Assembly: GCA_037074615.1 (NCBI GenBank)
Contig: CM073536.1
Location: 315,001-379,000 of the forward strand
Length of the DNA stretch: 64,000 nt
Source of the DNA: Leucaena leucocephala
Lineage: Eukaryota; Streptophyta; Magnoliopsida; Fabales; Fabaceae
Reading direction: 5' to 3'
Each line of letters opens with the position of its first letter. Position 1 is the stretch's first letter. The notes beneath the pieces are model-generated. The model worked only from the letters and a program-made list of their open reading frames with translations, was not told the DNA's origin and did no database searches. Positions 36,113-47,713 of this stretch are shown piece by piece. Made by a program: the position numbers and the translations under genes.

Positions 36113-39100
36113 ATGGTGAAGAAGCGAGTCCCCGACTGGCTCAACAGTTCTCTCTGGTCCTCCGCTCCTTCCTCTGACGACCACCGTGATCTCCGCCACT
36201 CCACTACCACATCCACCAACACCTATGCCAATGAAGAGCGAGAGCGCTCCGCTGTGGACCCACCTTTACCTGCACCTTCTCCTCCTTCACAACCTATCAG
36301 AGAAGATCCTCCACAGCCCCAGATAATCGAAGAATCAAGTACCAATCATGTTGCAAACGATTGCAATGGCACTTCCTCTGCTCCTTTAACAGATGACATC
36401 TCTCGCCAGGCTCAATTGCTGGCCGAGGTTTACTCTCTACTTTATTTTCTGGAGCTCCAAGTTTTTCCCCCAATTAACAAAAGGAATCTTGATTACTGAA
36501 TCTGTGACTTCTTGTTTTTTTTCAATTTTCGTTGCTTTCTTCATTTCTCTACTGAGTAGCTATCGAGAAAGGTGATAGATATTAGGGAGCTGCGGAGAAT
36601 TGCATGCCAAGGTATACCTGATGGTGCTGGGATACGTTCTACCGTATGGAAGGTAAATTACTCGGAGATGTGTTAAATTTTTCTTTTTATTTCTTTTGTG
36701 TTAGAAATGATAATCTTGTCAAGTCAGGTTAAGTGAATTTTAAAGTTTTTGGGGCTGCGGATAAATGATATTTGTTGGAATCCTATTTTGACGTGCTTGT
36801 GTCTAGGGGCCTAGTTTGGGTGCTTTTAGTTGGTCTACTTGGTCGTTTGTTTTCCATATCCATACTATAGTAGCGAAATTGGGTAGTACTCTTGCAATTG
36901 ATGCATATTGACACGTGCAGCTTTTGCTTGGATATCTTCCACCGGATCGAGGTCTTTGGTCATCTGAATTGGCTAAGAAGAGGTCTCAATATAAGCATTT
37001 CAAAGAGGAGATCCTGATGAATCCTGTAAGTTATGATCAAAGTGTTTTCATACAGTCTTCTGAGACAGCTTATAAATGGTTTGGGCAATAAGCTGGAAAA
37101 ATGAACTTTGTTGTGGAAAACCGGTCCTTTAATGGTTATTTTGGTATTCAATGTGATAATCCACATTATTAGCGGCATCTTGATAGCAGCTTACACTTGA
37201 GTTGAAACAGATAATGGTGTTGCTTGATGGGTACCGAGGTTCCCTAGATTAATGGTAATGTTAACTATTGAAAAACTTCTACGGTTAAACTAACGCTGTG
37301 GAGTTGTATTAGAGTAACTTGTTCCACCATAATTATTAGAATTTTGATCTGATTTTCTATTTGATCAAATTTTGATTTAATTTTATTTGGTGGTTACTGT
37401 GTTTGTGACATAATGGAATGGATGAGTATTAAAATAATGAATCTTGGTTGTTATTAATTTTAACGTGAAAAAAATGTATTATTTTCTTCATCTATTTGGC
37501 TCTCTGAACGTTTCTGTGGCTAGTTAGTCAGAAATTACAAGGAGGATGTACAGCTCTTCAAGTGACACTTTTGATGCAAAATGTGGGAACCGAGGCTTGC
37601 TCTCTAGATCTGAAGTCGCTCACGGGGAACATCCCTTGAGTCTTGGAAAGACTAGCATATGGAATCAGTTCTTCCAGGTAGTATGCAACTTGCCGTGTTA
37701 GAATTTATTTGGATGAAAAATCATCATGTGCTTATTAGATTACAAAAGATTATTAGATGCACACTGCGATTATTTTATGAGATGCAGGGTTCTTGTATTA
37801 AAGTCTGTGATGCCGGGTGTCCTATGTTGCTTCCATAACCACAAACTTGTCTCATGACCTTTCTTTTTTGCATAAAAGTAAAGGGGTGCATTGCTAATGT
37901 ATGACCGACTAATGATAATTACTGTATTGTCTATTATGGGGTAAAACTAAATTTTGATGTAGTATATGCATGTGTTGTGCTTGTGACTCGTACGTATTAA
38001 TAATGGCGGTATGAATTATGATAATTAGCTAATTAGCTTTATCAAACTTGTTGCACTACCAGTTGATATGATTCTATTATGAAAATTTTAATCTTGTATG
38101 GACATATCTATCCTTTACTTCGTAAAAACTCTATGAATGATTCTTTTGCGTGTGAAGGTGGTCAGATACCTTCTATGTGGTGTTAAATTTTCCTCTTTGC
38201 ATTTGGTAGGACACAGAGATAATAGATCAAATTGATCGAGATGTAAAGCGCACTCATCCAGATATGAATTTTTTTTCTGGTGACGCGCAGTTTGCAAAAT
38301 CAAATCAGGTTCTCCCATTTATTTCTTTTGAAATTTACAAAAATTCCACATTCATGCCTTTTTTTAGCAAAAATCCTTTTTATTCAAACATTTTCTTGTT
38401 GGGGTATTTTCAGGAGGCTTTGAAGAACATATTAATTATTTTTGCAAAGTTAAATCCGGGTGTAAGATATGTTCAAGGGATGAATGAGATATTGGCTCCT
38501 CTGTTCTATGTGTTTAAAAATGATTCTGATGAAGAAAATACAGTAAGTATATCCTTCTCTAAATCTTAAATAGATTTTTCCCCCTTAAAATAAATGTCAT
38601 ATTACTAGGTGAGTTTTTGTCTTTACAGTCTATTCTTACCTTCCTTATCCATGTCTAAGTCTCATTCTTTGTGTTGGTTGATATGGTTTTACATCTCTAG
38701 TTTTTGTTACCTAAAGCTGGCAAAGATGTGGGCCAGGTTCTATTTTTGTGCATATTAATTTATTAATCATATTAATAGTCCCCTATTCCAACATGTTCAG
38801 GCCTTTGTTGAAGCAGACACATTCTTTTGTTTTGTTGAGCTATTAAGTGGGTTCCGAGATAATTTTTGTCAACAACTTGACAACAGTGTTGTGGGAATTC
38901 GTTCCACTATTGCTCGATTATCACAGCTTTTGAGACAACATGATGAAGAGCTGTGGCGTCATCTTGAGATTACAACCAAAGTAAGAGAATTTTAAGCAGA
39001 ACTTTCATCGCTTTATAAGAGTTTTTCTGCATGTTTCCATCTTAGTAAAAGGCAGGAATCATTTGTGTTAGGCAACTGTTTGATTGTCTAGGCAGCACTT

Positions 39101-40363
39101 TGTTGTTAATTATATTCAATTTTTAAGTCACTTTTGGCCTGCTTGTTACAACTTCCTTGTGTAGGTTATTGAACAATTCTTGTATATGGTGCAATATCTA
39201 CTGTATGTATTTATAGGATTTTGCCTGGGGTTTGCTGGTTGCCATTGTAGATTGTTGCACTTCTAATCAAGGCTTTATTTCGCATATAAATCTACCAAAG
39301 GATCAAAATTAATCGAGTGTATGATTGGTTTTTGTATATGGTTATAAATCTACCAAAGGATCAAAATGGTTTTCCGAGATTATGTAGCAGAAAATGCTGT
39401 AAGCATACCTTAAAGTTGTTATATTCATGTGACTGGACAAAATGGATTGTTAGAACTAATGCAACAAAATCATTACAGTTTGAGAGGGAGATTATACATG
39501 GAACATTTGCCAATCACTAGATCTGATTGGCACTTGGATTGAAGATTTTAGTCTACTTTGGTTATTAGATGTGTTTCAATAGATTGTCCCTCCACTCTCC
39601 AATAAGAATTAATAATAAATAAACAAGAAAAGCATGCTTTATAGCCGCATCTTTGTTCTAGTAGTAGTGCGTTCCTGTTTTTTTCTTTGGCCTCTGCATG
39701 GTTTATCAGAGAAGCCTTATTTTTCTGGTACCAACTTTCAGGTCAATCCTCAATTCTATGCGTTTAGGTGGATTACACTCCTCTTGACTCAGGAATTCAA
39801 TTTTGCTGACTGCCTTTTCATTTGGGACACTCTTCTGAGTGATCCAGAAGGACCACAGGTACGATAACCTTCCTATTTACCCTCGCATTAGTAAGTGTTT
39901 GAGGTTGAAAAGCTACTTATGAATATAAGATAATAAAGCAAAGCTAAAGTTTAATCATGCTGGATGGTCACGTTTATGGACATAATGAAGTTCCGACTCC
40001 TGTATCTCTGGGTTGAAAGTGGTGGGGTCTTAATGCTGAAATTTTTGTGCTTTTTGTTACCTACCTATGAAATTGCTGCTGCTTTACAAAATTAATTTCT
40101 AGAACTGACAAATTAATTTCTAGAGCTGACAATGGTAGATCAGTTGGGTTGATGAGTATGTATAAGTTGTTAGGGAAACTAACCCTCCTAATACCATGCA
40201 GGAGACTCTCTTACGGATATGCTGTGCAATGCTAATTCTCGTTCGGAGACGCCTTATAGCTGGTGATTTCACGTCCAATCTCAAGTTGCTGCAAAATTAC
40301 CCGTCTACAAACATAAGTCATTTGCTCTATGTTGCCAATAAGTTGCGGGTTCAAGGAGTCTGA
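36113..40363 (+). CDS. TBC-domain Rab GTPase-activating protein (TBC1D13-like)
   Basis: Nine exons (36113-36427, 36560-36652, 36921-37025, 37528-37677, 38210-38308, 38414-38542, 38801-38980, 39742-39858, 40202-40363) encode 449 residues. A low-complexity Pro/Ser-rich N-terminus comes first, then the TBC domain from about residue 115. Both catalytic fingers are intact: the Arg finger in DQIDRDVKRTHPD and the Gln finger in YVQGMNEI. Known TBC proteins speed GTP hydrolysis by Rab GTPases in membrane traffic. The partner Rab is not predictable. It resembles At4g13730. All introns are GT-AG. Confidence 0.93.
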
Positions 40364-42064
40364 TGGTTTCATCCCATTATTTTTGCATTTCGGTTTTAAA
40401 TCTGCAATTTAGTGTTCTTAAGTTAAATGATTGTAAATCACTCTGTAAATGTTGGTTCAGAGTAGCGACTGGTGGTTTTTTTTTTTTAATTTAATTTTAT
40501 GAGGTCTTGTTGAAGGATGCCTTTATTCACTGCTCTCACTTCTAAAAAGAAATATTGGTGTTGAGGCCTCGGATTAAGACTATGTTGTATACTATGTTTT
40601 GTATCTCCGTAAAGGTTTCCGAGTTGCTCAATTATGTTTTTCAGCTTTTAGCTTTGTTACATATGTATCTTGTTCACGTGCTTGCCTCGTTACTCTGGCT
40701 TGGTGTTACATGCGAAAGACGTGAATTTGCATGCAAGCAATTATACAAGAAATGTTCTTTGCCTGGTGGCATCATTGACGGGTGAGCCCAGAATCGTCCC
40801 GATTCTTCTCAACACGCGCACGGCCTTGGTAAGTGCTAAGAAGCTTGAATAACACTACGTTAGTGATGAAGCTTTTCACATCTTTTGTCAGTCTTTCACA
40901 GCCTAGTCGAGGGAGTTGGTAATCCGCTCTGCAGGACCCCTCTTCTGTTCTCTTGTGCTCACAGTATCAGAGACGAGGATGTTCTCAAGATTGATAATGC
41001 ATGCTTAGCCTGTCAACTAAGAATTGATTTGCACAGAACACCAAAACCAAGGTCTAAACTAATTCAAATGGACGCAGAAGATAAAAACGGGGAGGAAAAC
41101 AAACAAGCCATTCACCGTTCTCTAATTTCTTTTGGGCGGGCACCCTTTCCACCAAATTTGATCGGCAAAAGCTCCCAATCTACCCACACAGCTTGCGAGT
41201 AATGGAAAACTCTCTTTTACATATATGCAAAACTTTCTCCTTCGACAAAGTTGCGGCGCCATTCTCCGTGCTATTTCTCTCTCCAAAAGGTCGGTCTCTC
41301 TCATTTTACCCTATATATAAAATTTTTAATTTCATGAAAGCTCCAACGCTTAATTATATTTTAAGTTATCCAAATTAACTTTGTTTGGATAAAATTTTAA
41401 AAAAGAGTTTATAAAGAAAATAGATTTTTGGACAACTTATGAAAAAGGGTTTTTAGAGAAGAGTTTATAAAAAAAATAGTTCTGGATAAATAAATGTTTG
41501 GATAGTTATTATTAAAAATGATTTTATAATTAAAAAATTACTAAAAAAATATATGTATGAGAGAGGAGAGAGGAGAGAGGGTAAAAAAGATAAAGGAGAG
41601 AGGGTGAGGAAGATAGAAGAGATATGAGAGATAGTGGAAAAGATAGAGGAAAGAGGAGAGAGGGTGGAAAAGATAGAGGAGAGAGGAGAGATAGTAGAAA
41701 AGATAGAGGAAAGGGGTTGTAAGAAAAAATAAAGGTAAAATAGTAATTGAGTAGTTCATAAATTATTTTACTGTTCCAAAAGTTACTCTGACTAGCTTAT
41801 TTAAAATCATAATTTGATCCAAATTAAAGTTTAGACAAATATAGCTATTTGTTTTAAGATTTTTTCAAATTAAAATTTAGCCTAAATTTTTTTTTAAAAC
41901 CTAGGTTACAGAGTTTTTAAACAGGCCCTCAACTTGAAACATCCGTGTCGAAGTCCAGTACAAATGTCACTTTTGACTTGTATTGTGGGAATCGTTAGAG
42001 GAGAATTATGAAGTTAATGCAAATCTTTAATATCTAATTTTATAATTCAAACAGTTCTAAGGAT
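40364..42064. other. Intergenic region with repeat copy D
   Basis: 3' UTR of the TBC gene, then a stretch (about 40800-41300) without any recognisable coding frame, then polypurine-family copy D at 41383-41928. No gene is seen before the tRNA-like sequence. Confidence 0.5.
41383..41928 (+). mobile_element. Polypurine-core repeat family, copy D
   Basis: The left end is TTTGTTTGGATAAAATTTT and the right end TTTTTAAACAGGCCC. The GA-rich core (about 41556-41715) is made of AGAGGAGAGAGGGT-like units, with AT-rich arms outside. This is the clearest copy of the family. No target duplication was fixed. Confidence 0.65.
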
Positions 42065-42157
42065 CCGATCTTAGCTCAGTTGTTTGAGAGGAGGACTGTA
42101 GTAGATACTATCCAGCAGATAATCCTTAGGTCGCTGGTTCTAATCCGACAGGTCGGA
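42065..42157 (+). tRNA. tRNA-Tyr (GTA) gene or near-relic, with a 20-bp intron
   Basis: The acceptor stem CCGATCT pairs with AGGTCGG (one G-T pair), followed by discriminator A. The anticodon arm reads GAGGA-CTGTAG and, after a 20-bp intron at 42102-42121, A-TCCTT. The anticodon GTA is at 42098-42100. The intron one base past the anticodon is the hallmark of plant tRNA-Tyr. A T4 run at 42161-42164 could end polymerase III transcription. Changes from the plant standard: the D-stem 3' side is GAGA, not GAGC, and the T-loop is TTCTAAT, not TTCGAAT, which weakens the B box. It may be poorly expressed or a pseudogene. Confidence 0.72.
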
Positions 42158-42597
42158 TGCTTTTGGCTAAGCCGTTATTCTTTTCTAATTTTTCCATTTA
42201 TTTTTGCGCGAAACTTCCCTTGCACTCTACGAAAGTACGCGGCTTTCCTACTTCTCAGACATGTGTCGCTGCACGGGCTCCTCATCCCATCACGCCCGTC
42301 CACCTCAACCCATCGCAAGATCTGAAATTCTGAAATTTTTATTTTGGCCTGACTTGGGGTCTTAGTCGCCGATCGTAAAGTGATGCCTGGAATTTTCTAC
42401 CAATGAACTAGCGGGCATGGAAACGCTCCGTTTCGACATAAAAGATACTGCGGATTTCAGTGATTCGACACGTGGTTCCAAGGGGATTGTTCGATCGAGC
42501 AGACGACTCTAGTGGGCTGAGGAGCACGCTTGTGAGGTGTAGGGAACTCGTATTCGCAACCCCCCTGAAAATTGCTTCAATCACTGACGCATCGAAG

Positions 42598-42621
42598 ATG
42601 GCAGACTTCTTAGCTTATTGA
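42598..42621 (+). promoter_or_regulatory. Upstream ORF in the ARPC4 leader
   Basis: ATG GCA GAC TTC TTA GCT TAT TGA forms a 7-codon upstream frame that ends 17 bp before the ARPC4 start codon at 42639. It would lie in the 5' leader if transcription begins before 42598. It could dampen translation of ARPC4. That is inference. Confidence 0.4.
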
Positions 42622-42638
42622 ATATCGTCTTCTCGCAC

Positions 42639-45600
42639 ATGGTATCACCCTTTTCCTTTTCTGATTCGTAATCATCTTAGAGTTTTCCACTGTCTATGTT
42701 AGCCGCAAATTGTATTAATTATACTTTGTTCACTTTGCTAGTGTGTGATCCTTTCTGTTGTATATGGACGAATTTTCAGGCTAGCACATTACGGTTATAC
42801 TTGACCTGCATAAGGAACACACTGGAAGCTGCAATGTGCTTGCAGGTAAGCATTGTTGTGGAAGTTGTGAATTTGTTGTACGATAAATAGTCAAGACTAG
42901 ATATTTGGATTTTGTCTCAAAAGGAGACAATTTTGTGCTGATTATTGCTTTGGAGAGATTTATACCAACATTGGCATCATTGATTTTTCTATTATGTCCT
43001 TGAATTCAGCTTCTCGTGGTTCAATTTATGTCCTCGACTTGTTACTTTAGGACCAGCAAAACCATCTTCTATATCGTACCATAGATTCTCACACATCATA
43101 TAACAAGTTTTTTATGTCTTTCTACTGGTTGCAGAACTTTCCATGTCAAGAGGTTGAAAGGCATAACAAGCCAGAGGTCGAACTAAAGTATGCCCTCAGT
43201 CATTTTAGTAATTTTTACTCCCCCTCTTCTGGTGTTTCTTCTGCAAATAACATTGATTCAAAAGTAACGAAATAATAAAGCTTACTAGTTCCGACTTCGG
43301 AGTACTAGTGTGATCAAAGGGATAACAAAAGTACACATTTGACTATGGATGCTTCTTACTCTAGACATTTTGTCTCCTTAATATGATTCACCAATGCACG
43401 ATATTATGTTACAGCCAGTAAAGCAATTTTTTCCTGCGTTAAGATTGTAATTCTTTCTTCATTTATTTGCAGGACCAGCCCAGAACTCCTGCTAAATCCT
43501 GTAAGATCCATTTTATTTCAAACTAATATTATGTTTTTTTAGGGTTAAATTACATTTTAAAATCGGATCCATTAAAATAATCACTCGGCTTATATGCTCC
43601 ATTTACTCCTTTTGAGCTTCTATGTGTTCTAACATTTTGCCTCATGGAATGTTCTCTTGGTTGAAATTCCCATATATAGGTCTTATATGGCAGTTAAATT
43701 CTGAAATTCTAAAAGATGCTCTATTTGTTCTTTGCATATTACTAAGATTTAGTTAAGTGAGAAGACAGGGTGCGGGGTTGTCTAAGTATGAACTATTTAC
43801 ATTGGTCTTGATCTTTTGTTGAGGTTGTATGGGCTAAGGTCTTATATGTTAAGAATGAGAATGGTTGCCTGCTTTTGTTTGTTGAATTGCTTCCTTTTCA
43901 TCAAATTAATCAGTGGTTTTAGATTCTGGAGTCTCGTTTTGGGATAAGTTAAGATCTTTCACTTGCAAGCTTTTGTTAGATGTTCAACCTTGGTTCTAAA
44001 CAAATACTTACATGTAAGGTGGGAAAGATCATACAAGTTCTGTGAAGCAAAATAGAGTGGATCCTTGGATGTAGCTATTCTATTCTGACATATTAGGAAC
44101 TAAGCTGCCTCTTGTTGACTGATATGAAATGTCTACAATTGTTACAGGTTTTGATCTGTCGAAATGAGGCTGAAAAATGCTTAATAGAAACATCTATTAA
44201 TTCACTGCGGATAAGTCTCAAGGTAAAAATTGATATTATCAATTCATTTGAAAATGATTTCTGGTGAAGTTTCTGCTAATGATGATTAGTGTTGGCTGCA
44301 AATAGTGAAATGGTTGAAATGTCTAGAAAGAGTTTAAAAGTACAATATATACTGTTCAAAAAGGGCACTGGCCAAATATTGAAAGTTGAGAAACCAATTT
44401 AGAGATATTAGTGGGCCCAAATGACGATGGACTCAGTCTGATTGCTAAATGAATAAAATAGGACCAAATGTTGTAAGTCTAAATTATTCTTAGGTGGGTA
44501 CCACTGACCTTATTGGACTAATTTGATGAGGCTATAGAATTTTATTAATTGAAGTTCAAACATCTTAGGATAAGATCACATTGTTTGGAGGCAAGCTTTC
44601 TTCTTTCTAACCTGAAACTAGAGCATCTTGGATGGAGTTTGATCAATTCAGTTTTGGATTGTCAAGACATCTCTAATTTCACCTAGTGGGATAAGGCTTG
44701 TTGTTGTTCTTATTGGTTATCTTACAACCTTTTGAATGAAATAATCTTTTCTGACCATAACGCACACGCGCACTCTCTAACATTGACTGCAATTTGTCCT
44801 CACTTTTTTACAATAATTTCCCTTCATCTTGTGTAGGTTAAGCAGGCTGATGAACTTGAAAATATTCTAACCAAGAAGTTTCTTAGATTTTTGTCTATGA
44901 GAGCTGAGGCCTTCCAAGTATTGAGGAGAAAGCCAGTACAGGTTTGTATCTATTGATTAATTGGACATTGGCTTTTCACCCTAAATACTGCTGCAAAGAC
45001 TGCGTATTGCCACATAAATTGACCTTTTTATTCTTATTCAAACCTTTGTTCCTTGTCAAGAGATATGACTTCAAGGTCATAGGGCACGCAATTTGTTTGC
45101 CAAAGAGGCATGGATACCAAACAACTAATTCCATGCAAATACAGCTACCCATGTAAAAGATAATATGCAGTTAATCCTTTTTTCGATTTTGTCGGTAATA
45201 AGAGAGAGAGAGAGAGTAAAGGAGGGAGAGGAAAAAATGTTTAGTGAAGAGGCATTTGAATGACATTGCCTCATTGCATGTATCTGTGTGCATAGAAAGA
45301 CTCATAATCTTTAGTGCATTTCAAGTACTTTTCTTAATTCCGAACAATCGGGCTATTTGCTTCCAGACAATGTTATGATCCCGATGCAGACCAATTATTA
45401 GTGAGTACAAGTTGCAGCAATGCTGATGTGCTTTACTCTCCGCATGCTGTTAGCAATTGTGAAGTGTCAATATTTTCTGATGCAATTGGTGGAAGACAAT
45501 TTTTTTATCCATGTGATTTATTTAATAGCATCTGAATGACTTTTTTTGTTGCTTCCCCTCAGGGATATGACATCAGCTTCCTCATAACAAATTACCATTG

Positions 45601-46327
45601 TGAGGAGATGCAGAAGCACAAACTCATAGATTTTATAGTGCAATTTATGGAGGCAAGAGTTACTTAACCCCATAAGTTGGATTTGCTTTCATTTTGTGAT
45701 TTATACGCTAAAATATGAGCCTCCACAAACTTTAAAACTTTTCGGGAGCATTATCTGAATGCAATAAATAGTAATGTGGTTATAAGATGAGAGTCTCACA
45801 TAGAAAATATTTGCTTTTGATTCTAGAGATCATAAATCTCCTGTCTAATTGGTCTACATAACATAAGGATTCATCAAAGAACGGAAGGTTGCATCGCAAA
45901 TTATAGACCTATCAGCCCTGTATCATGTACTGTGGACACCTGTTAAATAAGCAGGGATTGATGGCGTCCCTCATGGTTGCAACCACAAGTGTAATGTAAC
46001 AGTTTTTAGGGACTAAAACTAGAATTAAATGATTATAACCACAAGATCTCTGGGTGTTTGACATATGGCTAATTGTTTGTTGAAGCATGTGAGGCTTATT
46101 GATGAATTACATATGCTCTCCTATCAAATTCTCGCCATTGTGGTTGTCCTTGCTGTTGTCAAACTTATTATTTTGGCATGCCTGTCATGGTCTAGTTTTG
46201 TTGACAGCTTAATAGACCAATGCTTTCTATCTCGCAGGATATTGATAAAGAGATAAGCGAACTTAAAATGTCAGTGAACACACGAGGGAGGCTTGTAGCT
46301 ACAGAGTTTCTGAAGCAATTTATCTGA
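42639..46327 (+). CDS. ARPC4: Actin-related protein 2/3 complex subunit 4
   Basis: Eight exons encode 169 residues, the standard ARPC4 length: 42639-42641 (ATG only, at the end of the leader exon), 42780-42845, 43135-43187, 43473-43500, 44148-44222, 44837-44941, 45563-45652 and 46238-46327. The protein reads [50 protein letters not shown] and ends [13 protein letters not shown]4 is the p20 core subunit that joins ARPC2 in the Arp2/3 complex, which nucleates branched actin and shapes plant epidermal cells. The exon 7 donor is GC (GAG|GCAAGA), a GC-AG intron. A (GA)n microsatellite lies in intron 6 near 45202. Confidence 0.96.
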
Positions 46328-47713
46328 TTCTTGCGGATTGCCAAATCCAAGCCTTGTAGATCTATTCCTCCCTTGCTTCATAAGTGCCCGGCCCCACAAA
46401 AACCCTGTGTTTTATATTGAAGATCGTTATAATTTTAGCATCTGTGCAGAATTTTGTTTATAAAGTTTAAGCTGAATATATGGAGGGGGGAAAACGATAA
46501 GCAATAGTTACTTTATGCAGAGAAAGATAGTTCAAGCTAGCTTTGAACTTTGAAGCGCCCTTTTTCCCTAGCCTTCAGCGGAAGTCAAATCTTGTTTCTT
46601 GGCTTCCTGAAGAAATGGGTTCCGTCAGTCCAAGTTTATATAAAAATATCTTGTTAAAGGTTATTTTTTTAACCAGATGTTGAAGTTAGAATTAATAGTA
46701 GTTTCTCAAAACTATTCTAAACCTAACTGGCTATAAGCCTATTATAAACATTATAAAGAATCGGTTGGGTTTAATTCTTGTAAAATTAATATGATAACTG
46801 ATTAATTGTTACATCGTAGTCATTTGATAATATCATTTATATGAAAGGTACGAACAAGGATCAACAATGAACCGTTGTCTAAATTAATCTCAAAATCTCC
46901 ACAAAACAGATTAGATTATTAGATTTAATATTTTTTCTATTCTTTATTGTTAATATAGAATGACATCATTTTCGGGGTTAATACTTTTTTCTTCTTATAT
47001 TATAATGTAATATACGTATTGTTCTCATATATAATTAAGTGATGAAAACAGGCCCTTTAATCATGAACGAACTTGGTAGTCTGGGGTTTGAAGGCGATTG
47101 TAATCGTTTCAATATAGATGCTAATGAATTGGCGTTCAATAAATTTAAGCCTGATGAATCTTGGGATGATTGATCGTTACTTGCTTACTCAGTTTAATTT
47201 GTTATTATAGATGGTTGATTAATAATATATTATAGAATTTGTTAGTATTATTTTGTATTTTATATAATATTTCAATATATAAAATTAAAAATATACTATT
47301 CAATCAGTTTAATAATAATGGGTCCAATTTTCAAAGAGAAATCTTTGGTCGCCACCAAATGTTAAAAGCTTAGACGTTCTTCGAAGATGGTTTATATAAG
47401 GAATTTTTTTTCAGGGTCGGTCTAATTCGGGAGCTGTCTCAGGTTTCTTTTCCCGGACAAATTAACTACCTTGTCTGTCCCATCGGAAGCAACAGATTGT
47501 GACCGCAAACTCCGTCACCCTCACGCCGGAAAATCAAAATACAACGTTATTATACTCACTCACCTCTCTCAAATTTAGTAGCTTGTATGATCTGTGACAT
47601 CACATTCCTTGCATCTATCATGCTTTATACACGTACGTACTTAACCTTCCCCTGAGCTTCGTTCCAATTTCCAATTACAACTGTGCGTGTGTGGGGACGT
47701 GGGTCTTCCAAAG
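46328..47713. other. Intergenic region
   Basis: 3' UTR of ARPC4, then AT-rich DNA and the promoter of the CHX gene. No gene or element could be recognised. Confidence 0.5.
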
